This document shows, piece after piece, positions 8,276-16,939 of a DNA stretch of 64,000 bases. Source of the DNA: Methylobacterium sp. 17Sr1-1. GTDB taxonomy: Bacteria; Pseudomonadota; Alphaproteobacteria; Rhizobiales; Beijerinckiaceae. Position 1 is the stretch's first letter. The number at the start of each line of letters is the position of its first letter. The notes beneath the pieces were generated by a model. That model searched no databases. It was not told the origin of the DNA and was given only the letters and a program-made list of their open reading frames with translations. The DNA is taken from assembly GCF_003173775.1 (NCBI RefSeq), contig NZ_CP029552.1, forward strand, positions 3,520,001 to 3,584,000, read 5' to 3'. The position numbers and the translations under genes were made by a program.

Positions 8276-9442
8276 TCACGCCCACCCGACCCGGGCCGCG
8301 GCGCGCGGCCCGGGCGCGCCGGGACCCGCGGTCATCAGGCGGCCCTTGCCGGCGGCCTTGGCGCGGTAGAGCGCGGCGTCGGCCTCGGCGAGCAGCGCCT
8401 CCGGGGTCATCCCCGGGGCCGCCCAGCCGATCCCGACGCTGAGGCCGACCCCGACCCCGACGGTGTAGGGCGCCTTCACGGCCTCGATCAGGCGGGCCGC
8501 CACGATCGCCGCCTCGCGGGCGCGGTCGCCGCAGGCCAGGATCACGAATTCGTCGCCGCCGAGCCGGGCCGCTCGCCACGCGTCGGGGATTCCGGCGGAG
8601 ATCCGGCCGGCCACCTCCACCAGCAGGGCGTCCCCGGCGGCGTGGCCGAGGCAGTCGTTGACCGCCTTGAAGCCGTCGAGGTCGAGGTAGAGCAGGGCGA
8701 GGCCGTCGGCGCCGCGCCGCAGCCGGGCGGCGAGGTCCTCCATCAGGCCGGTGCGGTTGCGCAGGCCCGTGAGGGCGTCGTGGGTGGCCCGGCGCTGGTT
8801 CTCCCGCTGGGCGAGCAGCACCTCGACGTAGGTGCGGTTGAGCTTGACCGTGGTGACGCGCATCGCGGCCACGAACAGCAGGCCCTGCACCGCCCCGATC
8901 AGGAACCAGGGATCGCCGTAATGGAAGGGCAGCATCAGCTTCAGCGGCAGGTCGCACAGCACGATCATCGCGAGGGCGTGGCGCGGCGCGGCGTAGTTGC
9001 GGGTGATGATGCCGGCGAGGATGCCCATCATGGTCAGCGGTGCCAGGACCTGCAGCACCGGATCGCCGCTCACGAAGCACAGCACCGTGCCGATGCCGAC
9101 GAGGCCCGCCCAGGTCAGGCTGCTGGCGAGCAGGAGGTCGGTCGGCGCCGGGCGCCCGGCCGCGACGGCGCGCTGGCTGCGCGCGACGAGGACCAGGCGG
9201 AGGAGGAGCAGGCCCGCATCCACCGCCAGCAGGCACGGGAAGGTCGGTCCCGGATGGCGGATCACCGCCACGGCCTCGATGATCAGCATCGCCACCGCGC
9301 CGATCACCAGCGGGGCCGGCGACGCCATCAGCGTCGCGAGCAGGCGGATCCGCAGCTCGGCCGGCAGGTCGAGGCTCGGATCCACGAGCCAGCGCAGCGG
9401 CGCGGCGCGTGGCAGCAGGTAGGTCGGCGTCGCGTCGGGCAT
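8276..9442 (-). CDS. Membrane-bound diguanylate cyclase (GGDEF)
   Basis: 388 residues. About six hydrophobic segments (roughly residues 42-195) form an integral membrane sensor region. The cytoplasmic C-terminal domain begins HDALTGLRNR (221-230), has DLDGFKAVND for GTP/metal binding and an intact GGDEF at 295-299, so it should make cyclic di-GMP. The RxxD inhibitory site five residues before GGDEF is missing (W at the Asp position), so product inhibition through the I-site is not expected. No EAL domain. It converges on the ABC operon with a four-base gap. Confidence 0.9.
   Translation of the reverse strand: MPDATPTYLLPRAAPLRWLVDPSLDLPAELRIRLLATLMASPAPLVIGAVAMLIIEAVAVIRHPGPTFPCLLAVDAGLLLLRLVLVARSQRAVAAGRPAPTDLLLASSLTWAGLVGIGTVLCFVSGDPVLQVLAPLTMMGILAGIITRNYAAPRHALAMIVLCDLPLKLMLPFHYGDPWFLIGAVQGLLFVAAMRVTTVKLNRTYVEVLLAQRENQRRATHDALTGLRNRTGLMEDLAARLRRGADGLALLYLDLDGFKAVNDCLGHAAGDALLVEVAGRISAGIPDAWRAARLGGDEFVILACGDRAREAAIVAARLIEAVKAPYTVGVGVGLSVGIGWAAPGMTPEALLAEADAALYRAKAAGKGRLMTAGPGAPGPRAAARVGWA
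8290..8314. terminator. Strong GC hairpin between convergent ABC operon and GGDEF gene
   Basis: CCCGGGCCGCG, loop GCG, CGCGGCCCGGG: an 11-bp perfect stem starting 19 bases after the binding-protein stop and lying inside the last codons of the GGDEF gene. No T-tract. It is the only visible candidate to end the ABC transcript. Confidence 0.4.
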
Positions 9443-9549
9443 GGGGCGGCTTCCGGGGCAGGTCCGCTCCCGGACCGCGCCGCCCGAGTCTGCCGCCGCG
9501 GCTTAATATTTCATGAGATTTCCGCCCCGATCGCACACGTCCGGCCAAG

Positions 9550-9582
9550 TGTCATGGTCGTGTCATGGTCGTGTCATGGTTG
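9550..9582. repeat. Three 11-bp direct repeats upstream of the GGDEF gene
   Basis: TGTCATGGTCG occurs at 9550-9560 and 9561-9571, and as TGTCATGGTTG at 9572-9582. The 11-bp period places each copy about one helical turn from the next, on one face of the DNA, roughly 110-140 bp upstream of the diguanylate cyclase start. Confidence 0.75.
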
Positions 9583-9617
9583 ACGGACATCTTTCCTATG
9601 TTCCGGTTGCTGTCGCG

Positions 9618-10142
9618 TCAGGCGCGTCGCAGCCAGTCGATCAGCCCGGCGCCCGGCGCCAGCCAGACGAAGGCCCAGACGAAGGCCGAGGACAGGTTGG
9701 CGAGTTGGAACCAGAATCGCGGCAGCAGCGCCACCCCGGCGACGAGCGGCACCACCGCCCGCGCCGGGCCGATGAAGCGGCCGACGAAGATCGCCCAGGC
9801 GCCCCAGCGCTGGCAGAAAGTCTCGCCCTTCTGCACCATCTCGGGGTAGCGGCTGAGCGGCCAGAGCTTCTTGGCGCCGTCCTTGTAGTAGCGGCCGATC
9901 TCGTAGGACACCCAGTCGCCGAGGATCGCCCCGATCGCCGCCCCGACCATCACCGGCAGGAAGGGGATCGCCCCCGAGCCGATCAGCGCCCCGATCCCGA
10001 TCAGGATCACGGTCGCCGGTACCAGCAGCGAGAGCACCGCGAGCGACTCGCAGAAGGCGATGATCCCGGTGATCACCGGCGCCCAGGCCTGGTGGTCGCG
10101 CAGGAAGTCGAGCACCGTGGTGCGTAAGCTCTCGAAATCCAT
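9618..10142 (-). CDS. DedA-family membrane protein
   Basis: 174 residues from the ATG at 10142, which has AAGG just upstream; the longer frame starts with a poorly supported TTG. The DedA signatures are present: FCESLAVLSLLVPATVIL near the first re-entrant hairpin and GRFIGPARAVVPLVAG in the second half, which carries the conserved arginines. DedA proteins are inner-membrane proteins implicated in polyprenyl-phosphate/phospholipid flipping and proton-motive-force homeostasis. Transcribed divergently from pdxY across a 218-bp region in which I see no distinctive element. Confidence 0.9.
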   Translation of the reverse strand: MDFESLRTTVLDFLRDHQAWAPVITGIIAFCESLAVLSLLVPATVILIGIGALIGSGAIPFLPVMVGAAIGAILGDWVSYEIGRYYKDGAKKLWPLSRYPEMVQKGETFCQRWGAWAIFVGRFIGPARAVVPLVAGVALLPRFWFQLANLSSAFVWAFVWLAPGAGLIDWLRRA

Positions 10143-10360
10143 GGCGGCCTTGGGCGTGAGGGGGGTGGGACGGCGGGACAAGTCGGGGCGCCGGGCAGGC
10201 GTTCCCCTCCCTTACGCGAGAGGGATGTGCGCCGTGTGAAGGCGCGCGCCCGGAGCGGTCGCCGAGATTGCGCCGCTGCCGAGACCAGCCTGTTGCCAAG
10301 AGCGTCCGGATCCGGGAATCGTGCGGGCCTTGGGTGCCCCTGCGCGAGGATCGTGTCGCG

Positions 10361-11209
10361 ATGAACGTCCTGTCGATCCAGTCCCACGTCGCCTATGGCC
10401 ATGTCGGCAACGCCTCGGCGGTCTTCCCGATGCAGCGGCTCGGGGTCGAGGTCTGGGCGGTGCACACGGTGCAGTTCTCCAACCATACCGGCTACGGCGC
10501 CTGGCGCGGCCGGGTGTTCGACGGGCCGGCGATCGAGGAGCTGGTCGAGGGCATCGCCGAGCGCGGGGTGCTGCCCTCCTGCGACGGGGTGCTGTCGGGC
10601 TACATGGGCTCGGCCGATATCGGCACCGCGATCCTGCGGGCGGTGGCGCGCGTGCGGCAGGCGAACCCCGCGGCGCTCTATTGCTGCGATCCGGTGATCG
10701 GCGATACCGGCCGCGGGGTGTTCGTGCGCCCGGGCATCCCGGAATTCATGCGCGACCACGCGGTGCCGGCGGCCGACCTCATCACCCCGAACCAGTTCGA
10801 GCTCGACTACTTGAGCGGGATCGAGACCCGGACGCTGGCCGACGCCAAGGCCGCCGTGGCCGCCGTGCAGGCGAGCGGGCCGAAGGTGGTGCTGGTGACC
10901 TCGCTCCACACCGAGGAGACGCCCGACGACAGCATCGACATGCTGGCCGGCGCGAACGGCCAGTTCTGGCGCCTGCGCACCCCGCGGCTGTCGCTCAGCG
11001 TCAACGGCGCGGGCGACGCCACCGCGGCCCTGTTCCTGGTGCATTACGCCCGCAGCCGCTCGGCCGGCGAGGCCCTGGGCGCCGCCGCCGCCTCGATCTA
11101 CGGCCTCCTGCGCCGCACCGCGGAGGCCGGCGCCCGGGAGATCCTGACCGTGGCGGCCCAGGACGAGTTCGTGGCGCCGAGCCGCACCTTCCCGGTCGAG
11201 GCGGTGTGA
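10361..11209 (+). CDS. pdxY: Pyridoxal kinase PdxY
   Basis: 282 residues from the ATG at 10361 ([17 protein letters not shown]), the standard N-terminus of PdxY; upstream in-frame codons are non-conserved. Ribokinase-fold features include [10 protein letters not shown], the [11 protein letters not shown] loop, [12 protein letters not shown] and the [10 protein letters not shown] anion hole with the catalytic aspartate. It phosphorylates pyridoxal in the salvage route to pyridoxal 5'-phosphate in the cytoplasm. Convergent with the DUF2891 gene, four bases apart. Confidence 0.95.
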   Translation: MNVLSIQSHVAYGHVGNASAVFPMQRLGVEVWAVHTVQFSNHTGYGAWRGRVFDGPAIEELVEGIAERGVLPSCDGVLSGYMGSADIGTAILRAVARVRQANPAALYCCDPVIGDTGRGVFVRPGIPEFMRDHAVPAADLITPNQFELDYLSGIETRTLADAKAAVAAVQASGPKVVLVTSLHTEETPDDSIDMLAGANGQFWRLRTPRLSLSVNGAGDATAALFLVHYARSRSAGEALGAAAASIYGLLRRTAEAGAREILTVAAQDEFVAPSRTFPVEAV

Positions 11210-11213
11210 CGGC

Positions 11214-12266
11214 TCACGCCTCCAGCGCCAGAAGTGCGAAGCTCGCGAGCCAGTGCTCGCCCATGTAGTCGTCGGCGAGGTGCGGGAGCGCCGCGTCGAG
11301 ATGCGCCTCCGCCGCCTCCCGCAGCACCGGCCCGCGGGCGTCGTCCGCCGGCAGCGCGCCGGCGAGCGCCCGCAGGCACCAGGCGCGGCTGAGGTTGAGC
11401 CCGTCGAGATGGGCGATCTTGCCGTCGCTGCGGTCGGTGACGGTCGCCGGCCGGAACAGGGTGTCGGGCCGGCGCTCGGCGAGGTGCGGCAGGAAGCGGT
11501 CGAACCAGGGCCGGAACGCCTCGGCCGGCATCAGGCGGCGCAGGCACTCGGCCTCGATCAGCGCGGAGGACAGGAAGTCGTCGCCGCTCGGCTCGCCCCA
11601 GGCCGGGCAATCGGCATCCGCGCCGTACCAGCGCGCGGCGGTGGCGCGCAGCAGCGCCGTCAGGGCCTCGTCCCCCGTGCCGTCCGCGTAATCCGCCGCC
11701 ATCCGCAACCCGAAGGCGGTGTTGAAGTGGGTGCCGACCCGCACCGGATAGGGCGAGAGCGGCAGGAAATCCCGGAAGCGCCGGGCGAAGATCTCGGCCA
11801 TCGGCGCCAGCGCCCGCGACCAGCGCGGTTCGGGCAGCTGCGCCAGCTCGTCGGCGAGCTTGAGCGCCCAGGCCCAGCCATAGGGCCGCTTGAACCCCCG
11901 CGCCGTCGGCGCGTCGAGATAGGCGCACTCGCCCGCGACCTTCTCCACGGTCAGCTGCCGGTCGAACAGCGCCTGGATCGCCGGCGCCTGCGGCCCGTCG
12001 GGGAAGCGGCGCAGCACCCGGGCGAGCAGCCAGTAGCCGTGCACGCAGGAATGCCAGTCGAAGCTGCCGTAGAAGACCGGGTGCAGCTCGGCCGGCGTGC
12101 GGGCATCCTCCGGGCCGGCGAGCGTGTGGTCCGGCTTGTTCGGATATTCCCGGGTGACGTGGCCGAGCGTGAGGGCGGCGAAGCGGGCGGCGGTGTCGGG
12201 GGTCAGGGTGTGGGGCAAGGGCGGGCGCTCCGTCGGATCGTGTCGCACGCCTACACCATCCACCAT
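11214..12266 (-). CDS. DUF2891 family protein
   Basis: 350 residues from the ATG at 12266, preceded by CAAGGG; other in-frame starts further upstream run into the promoter of the divergent gene. The sequence matches the DUF2891 family, with FYGSFDWHSCVHGYWLL near residue 60, HFNTAFGLR, and LNLSRAWCLRALA near the end. The helical, toroid-like pattern with conserved His, Trp and Asp resembles (alpha/alpha)6-barrel enzymes, but no activity is established for the family. No signal peptide. Confidence 0.85.
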   Translation of the reverse strand: MVDGVGVRHDPTERPPLPHTLTPDTAARFAALTLGHVTREYPNKPDHTLAGPEDARTPAELHPVFYGSFDWHSCVHGYWLLARVLRRFPDGPQAPAIQALFDRQLTVEKVAGECAYLDAPTARGFKRPYGWAWALKLADELAQLPEPRWSRALAPMAEIFARRFRDFLPLSPYPVRVGTHFNTAFGLRMAADYADGTGDEALTALLRATAARWYGADADCPAWGEPSGDDFLSSALIEAECLRRLMPAEAFRPWFDRFLPHLAERRPDTLFRPATVTDRSDGKIAHLDGLNLSRAWCLRALAGALPADDARGPVLREAAEAHLDAALPHLADDYMGEHWLASFALLALEA

Positions 12267-12388
12267 GGCCCTTGCAGGGTGGGATACCGGTCGACGGGCC
12301 ACGTGCCGTCGCAAGAGGAGATCCGATGCCGCACGATTCGACGCAGCGAACGGTCCCCATGCCGAGCGACGCCGAGGAGGCCGAGCGT

Positions 12389-12420
12389 CGTTATGGCCGT
12401 TTCGCGAAACTGCCATAACG
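12389..12420. promoter_or_regulatory. 32-bp near-perfect palindrome in a divergent intergenic region
   Basis: Outer arms CGTTATGGC (12389-12397) and GCCATAACG (12412-12420) enclose the perfect palindrome GTTTCGCGAAAC (12399-12410); only the C/T pair at 12398/12411 mismatches. It lies between the divergent DUF2891 (start 12266) and PhzF (start 12515) genes, so it could be an operator for a dimeric regulator or a hairpin repeat element. No T-tract follows. Confidence 0.7.
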
Positions 12421-12514
12421 CCTCGGCGTGACCGTTCCCCGATCCCCGGGACTTGCACCGCCCACCCGATCCGTGCTGCCTCGCGCGACTGAGCTTCGGA
12501 AGGACGAGACCCGG

Positions 12515-13417
12515 ATGCCCGCACGCCGCTACGCCACCCTGGACGTGTTCACCGACACAGCCCTCGCCGGCAACCCGCTGGCGGTGGTGCTCGACGCCGA
12601 GGGGCTGGACGAGGCCGCGATGCAGGCCATCGCCGGAGAGTTCAACCTGTCGGAGACGGTGTTCGTGCTGCCGCCCTCCGAGCCCCGCCACCGGGCGCGG
12701 CTGCGGATCTTCACGCCGGCCCAGGAGCTCGCCTTCGCGGGCCACCCGACCGTCGGCACCGCGGTGCTGCTCGCCCTCGGCGACCGGCGGGCGGAGATCG
12801 CCGACGCGGTGGCGTTCGGCCTCGAGGAGCAGGTCGGGGTGGTGCCCTGCGTGGTCGAGACCGGGGAGGGGAGAGGCCGCGCGCGCTTCCGCCTGCCGCG
12901 CCTGCCGGAGAGCTGGGGCGAGGAGCCGGACGCCACGACCCTCGCCGGGGCGCTCGGCCTGTCGCCGTCCGAGATCGGCTTCGCCCGCCACCGGCCGAGC
13001 CGCTACAGCGCCGGCACGCCGTTCCACCTCGTGCCCGTGCAGGGACTCGACGCCCTGGCGCGGGCCCGCACCAGCGCCGAGGCGATGGTGCGGGCCCTGG
13101 GGCAAGGCGCGAAGGTCTTCCTCTATACCGGCGAGACCGGGGAGGCGGGCCACAGCTTCCGCGCCCGGATGTTCGCCCCCGCCGCCGGCATCGCCGAGGA
13201 CCCGGCGACCGGCGGCGCGGTCGCGGCCTTCGCCGGCGCCCTGATGCAGTTCGAGCCCTTGGGCAGCGGCACGCACGACCTCGTCGTCGCGCAAGGGGTC
13301 GAGATGGGGCGGCCGAGCGAGATCGCGCTCCAGCTCACGATCGAGGACGGCTCCTTACGCGCGGCCGAGATCGGCGGCAGCGCCGTCCTGGTCTCCGAGG
13401 GCGTGCTGCACCTCTGA
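12515..13417 (+). CDS. PhzF-family isomerase/epimerase
   Basis: 300 residues from ATG at 12515 with GGAAGGAC about 10 bases upstream. PhzF fold landmarks: DVFTDTALAGNPLAVV at 10-25, FNLSETVFV with the catalytic glutamate near residue 47, FAGHPTVGTA, and the second-domain DPATGGAVAAF. The family catalyses proton-shuttle isomerisations, as in phenazine biosynthesis, but most members, including this one without phenazine genes nearby, have unknown substrates. The stop shares one base with the next start (TGATG), indicating coupling to the Nudix gene. Confidence 0.92.
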   Translation: MPARRYATLDVFTDTALAGNPLAVVLDAEGLDEAAMQAIAGEFNLSETVFVLPPSEPRHRARLRIFTPAQELAFAGHPTVGTAVLLALGDRRAEIADAVAFGLEEQVGVVPCVVETGEGRGRARFRLPRLPESWGEEPDATTLAGALGLSPSEIGFARHRPSRYSAGTPFHLVPVQGLDALARARTSAEAMVRALGQGAKVFLYTGETGEAGHSFRARMFAPAAGIAEDPATGGAVAAFAGALMQFEPLGSGTHDLVVAQGVEMGRPSEIALQLTIEDGSLRAAEIGGSAVLVSEGVLHL

Positions 13418-14118
13418 TGAGCCTCACCCTCACTCCGGCCCGCCGGGTCGAGGCCCGGATGGTCGCCCACGACTGGCCCTGGGCCCGCGACCACCGGGCC
13501 GCCATCATGGCCCATTGGGACGAGCGGCGGGCGGCCCGCCCGGCGATGTTCAACGGCACGGTGCTGATGCTGCGCCACTGGACGCTGACCGACGGCGTGC
13601 TCGACGCCGAGCTGTTCGAGGCCGACTACGCCGCCCTCATCGCCCTGAAGGACTGGGGCTTTCCGGACGGGAGCGTCCTCAACGTCTTCGCGGCGGCGGT
13701 GCCGCGCACCCGGGACGGCACCTTCCTCCTCGGCGAGATGGGGCCGCACACGGCGGCCGCCGGGCGGGTCTACTTCCCCTGCGGCACGCCGGATCCGACC
13801 GATATCGGCCCCGACGGGCAAGTCGACCTCGCGGCGAGCGCGTTGCGCGAGTTGCGGGAGGAAACCGGCCTCGTCGCCCCGGCGGGGCCGGATCCCGGCT
13901 GGATGATCGTGCGCGACGGTGGCCTGATGGCCCTGCTGCGCCCGGTGCAGCTCGCCGCGGACGAGGCCGCCGTGCGGGCGGGCATCGAAGCCCACCTCGC
14001 GGCGGAAACGGAGCCGGAGCTGTCGGCCATCGTCGGGGTGCGCGCGGCGGCGGACCTCGATCCGGCGCGGATGCCCGGCTTCGTCCGGCACTACCTCGCG
14101 AGCGTGCTGGCCGCCTGA
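13417..14118 (+). CDS. Nudix hydrolase-like protein with a degenerate Nudix box
   Basis: 233 residues. The second half of the Nudix box, RELREETGL (144-152), is perfect and should bind catalytic metal. The first half is altered: the glutamate expected eight residues before R144 is V136, and the leading glycine spacing is off. A cytosolic (di)nucleotide or CoA-type pyrophosphatase is the family expectation, but substrate and even activity are uncertain. Coupled to the PhzF gene by a one-base overlap. Its stop codon lies inside the first arm of a strong hairpin repeat. Confidence 0.82.
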   Translation: MSLTLTPARRVEARMVAHDWPWARDHRAAIMAHWDERRAARPAMFNGTVLMLRHWTLTDGVLDAELFEADYAALIALKDWGFPDGSVLNVFAAAVPRTRDGTFLLGEMGPHTAAAGRVYFPCGTPDPTDIGPDGQVDLAASALRELREETGLVAPAGPDPGWMIVRDGGLMALLRPVQLAADEAAVRAGIEAHLAAETEPELSAIVGVRAAADLDPARMPGFVRHYLASVLAA

Positions 14119-14220
14119 TACGATTTCCGGAAGATTCCTTCCGGAAATCGTATCACAAGCCTGCGCGGCGCTTGAGCGAAGCCGATTTCCGCATTGCGAA
14201 GCAATCAGTCGGAAATCGTA
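14117..14220 (+). repeat. Interspersed hairpin repeat, family A copy 1
   Basis: Two adjacent inverted repeats. The first is a perfect 17-bp stem (GATACGATTTCCGGAAG, loop ATTC, CTTCCGGAAATCGTATC; 14117-14154) that begins inside the Nudix stop codon. The second pairs GATTTCCG...ATTGC with GCAAT...CGGAAATC (14184-14217), joined by GCTTGAGCGAAGCC. Related copies occur at 45337-45486 and 55904-56021 in the same orientation. Confidence 0.88.
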
Positions 14221-14328
14221 TGACTCGCGCGGGGCAGCCCGGCGGTGGAATCGGTTCCATGCCGGGTGCCGTACCATTACTGTCCTCCCGAAGGCGCCCG
14301 TCCGTGGCGCCGCCAGGGGAGTCCAGCG

Positions 14329-16284
14329 ATGACCAGGATGCCGAGGGCCGTGGCCCTGGCGATGCTCGGCTGCGGCCTCGCCACCGGGCCGGCCGGCGCG
14401 GAGGTGACGCGGTTCGAGACCGTCGCGGCGGAAAAACCCGCCCTGCAGGGGCGCAGCTTCGGCGAGCGCGGCCAGGCGGAAAAAATCACCGGCCGGGCGA
14501 CCATCGCCCTCGATCCCGCCGACCCCCACAACGCGGTCATCGCCGACCTGGCGCTCGCGCCCCGCAACGCCGCGGGCCGGGTCGAGGCGGTGGCCGACGT
14601 GGTGCTGCTGCGCCCCGAGCGCCCCAACGGGCTCCTGATCGTCGAGATCCCCAATCGCGGCCGCAAGCTGATCGGCCCCCTGTTCGAGGGCGCCTCGACC
14701 GAGGCGTCGAGCCGGCTCGAACAGGCTGGCGATGCGGGACGGGGCTTCCTCCTGTCGCGCGGCTACACGCTGGCCTGGATCGGCTGGCAGGGCGACATCG
14801 CGCCGGGCGCGGGCATGGGCATCCGCCTGCCGGTGCTCGCCGGCCTCACCGGCCCGTCGCGCGAGGAGTGGAGCTTCGACAACACGCAATCCCCGATCAG
14901 CGCAGCCCTGACCTGGCCCGCCGCCGACCTCGACCCGGGCAAGGCCCGCCTCACCGTGCGGGCGAGGCCGGAGGATCCGCGTGCCACGCCCCCCGACCTG
15001 TCGTTCCGCTACCTCGACCCGAAGCGCATCGAGATCACCCGGCCTGCGGGCTTCGACGGCAGCGCCCTCTATGAATTGAGCTACACCGCCCGCGACCCGG
15101 CGGTGATGGGCCTCGGCCTCGCGGCGATCCGCGACGTCGCGACCTTCCTGCACCACGAGACGGGCGACCGGAACCCGCTCGCGCGGGACGGCCGCAGCAC
15201 CATCGACCGGGCGGTCGGCTTCGGCATCTCGCAAGCGGGCCGGGTCCTGCGCGACGTGCTCTATCTCGGCCTCAACGAGGACGAGCGGGGCCGGATGGTG
15301 TTCGACGGGATGATGCCGCACATCGCCGGCAGCCGGCGCAGCTTCACCAATGCCCGCTTCGCCCAGCCCGGCCGCAATCCCGGTCCCCATCTCGACCGCT
15401 ACTACCCCGCCGACCAGTTTCCCTTCGCCTACGCGACCACCACCGATGCGCTCACGGGCAAGCGCGACGGCCTGTTCCTGCGCTGCCGGCTGACCAATAC
15501 CTGCCCGCGCCTGATGCATGTCGACAGCGAGTACGAGCTGTGGGGCTCCCGCGGCGCGCTCGTGACCACCGACACGCGCGGCGCCGATCTTTCCCAGCCG
15601 CCGGAGGTCCGGGTCTACATGGTGACCGGCGCGCCGCACTTCGCGGATCCCGACGCGAGGACCGCCAGCGTGCCCGGCTGCGCCCTGCCGGTGAGCCCGG
15701 TCCATGCCGGGGCGGCGTCCCGCGCCCTCCTCGCCGCGCTCGAGTCCTGGATCACCGACGGCGTCGCGCCGCCGGCGAGCCGCTATGCGTCGCGGGCCGA
15801 CGGCACGCTGGGATCGCCCGCCCATCTCTACCCGCCGATTCCCGGCCTGCCCTATACGGGCCTCTACAACCCGGCGCAGTGGGTGGAACCCGGGGTGGAA
15901 CCCGGAGACCCGCCGGTGGTGCGCGGCACCTACCCCGTGCTGCTGCCGAAGGTCGATCCCGACGGCAACACGCTGGCGGGCATCCGCCTGCCGCTGATCG
16001 AGGCGCCGCGGGCGACCTACACCGCCTGGAACCCAACCCGCGGCGTTGCCGCCGACACCCTGTGCAACCAGAAGGGCGGCGTCCTCGCCTTCCCCGAGAC
16101 GCGGGCGGCGGCCAAGGCCGCGAACGACCCGCGGGTCCCGCTGGAGGAGCGCTACCCGACCGAGGGCGCCTACGCCGCGGCGGTGAAGGCGGCGGCCGAG
16201 CGGATGGTGGCCGAGCGCACGCTGCTGTCGGCGGATGCCGAGGCGATGGAGAAGGCGGCCGGGGAGGGGCTCCTGGCGCGGTGA
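14329..16284 (+). CDS. Secreted alpha/beta hydrolase (Abhydrolase_10-type)
   Basis: 651 residues from ATG at 14329, giving a clean signal peptide (MTRMPRAVALAMLGCGLATG, cleavage after AGA near 24). The mature chain matches the large alpha/beta-hydrolase-domain family found in alphaproteobacteria: early VVLLRPERPNGLLIVEIPNR, then the nucleophile elbow GISQAG with Ser301. The acid and histidine of the triad cannot be placed with certainty; HVDSEYELWG and TGAPHFAD are likely places. Substrate unknown; probably a periplasmic esterase. The gene stands alone, 210 bp after the Nudix gene with repeat family A copy 1 between them. Confidence 0.82.
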   Translation: MTRMPRAVALAMLGCGLATGPAGAEVTRFETVAAEKPALQGRSFGERGQAEKITGRATIALDPADPHNAVIADLALAPRNAAGRVEAVADVVLLRPERPNGLLIVEIPNRGRKLIGPLFEGASTEASSRLEQAGDAGRGFLLSRGYTLAWIGWQGDIAPGAGMGIRLPVLAGLTGPSREEWSFDNTQSPISAALTWPAADLDPGKARLTVRARPEDPRATPPDLSFRYLDPKRIEITRPAGFDGSALYELSYTARDPAVMGLGLAAIRDVATFLHHETGDRNPLARDGRSTIDRAVGFGISQAGRVLRDVLYLGLNEDERGRMVFDGMMPHIAGSRRSFTNARFAQPGRNPGPHLDRYYPADQFPFAYATTTDALTGKRDGLFLRCRLTNTCPRLMHVDSEYELWGSRGALVTTDTRGADLSQPPEVRVYMVTGAPHFADPDARTASVPGCALPVSPVHAGAASRALLAALESWITDGVAPPASRYASRADGTLGSPAHLYPPIPGLPYTGLYNPAQWVEPGVEPGDPPVVRGTYPVLLPKVDPDGNTLAGIRLPLIEAPRATYTAWNPTRGVAADTLCNQKGGVLAFPETRAAAKAANDPRVPLEERYPTEGAYAAAVKAAAERMVAERTLLSADAEAMEKAAGEGLLAR

Positions 16285-16353
16285 CGCATCCGGCGTGGGA
16301 CCCGCAGGCGTTCCCGCGGGTTCCCGCTTCGACAATGCCGGTAGGAAGGGGCC

Positions 16354-16722
16354 ATGGCCGCCAAGCTCGTCGAACTCGTCCGGGAGGCCGCCGCCCGAGC
16401 CCGGCTCGTCGCCCGGGGCTACCCGTCGGGGTGCAGCGCCGAGGCGCTGCCCTGGGCGGTCATCAAGCGCTTCGACGACGACGTGCGCGGCCATGTCGAG
16501 CGCGATCCCCGCATCGAGGATGGCCGCGACCAGGTCCTGATCGCCGCCGTGAACCTCGCCGAGGCCGCGCCCGGCGACGAGGCCGATGGGCCCGAGCGCG
16601 AGCGGCTGGTGAAGGCGATCAACGATCTCGAATGGGTCACGTTGAGCCGCGGCATCGTCAACCGGGCGGCGGCGGCATCAGGGTATGGCGAGGCCGGGGA
16701 TCGGCTGCGGGATGCGGGGTGA
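16354..16722 (+). CDS. Hypothetical protein, 122 residues
   Basis: ATG at 16354 preceded by GGAAGGGG, a good ribosome-binding site. The predicted protein is mostly helical and charged, with no signal peptide, membrane segment or motif I recognise. It starts 69 bases after the hydrolase gene on the same strand and might be cotranscribed. Codon use resembles neighbours. Function unknown. Confidence 0.6.
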   Translation: MAAKLVELVREAAARARLVARGYPSGCSAEALPWAVIKRFDDDVRGHVERDPRIEDGRDQVLIAAVNLAEAAPGDEADGPERERLVKAINDLEWVTLSRGIVNRAAAASGYGEAGDRLRDAG

Positions 16723-16939
16723 CGCGGACGGGTTCGCCCCGCTCGCCGGACGGCCGAGACCCGGTTCGCTTCCCTCAACGGAATGAAGATCCACCGCGTC
16801 ATTTCGGGGCCGCGCAGCGGAGCCGGGAATGACCCTGCGGGGTATCAGACCGCCGAGAGAGCGAAACAGGCTTTGAAACAGACCGGCATGCCCCGCATTT
16901 TGCGGTCGCATACCGTCTGGCTTGGCGACACGGATCCGC

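Noticed and set aside
13123..16494. 1123-codon minus-strand ORF
   Set aside because: Antisense to the well-supported PhzF, Nudix and hydrolase genes; composition is low-complexity Arg/Gly/Ala, as expected from high GC shadow frames.
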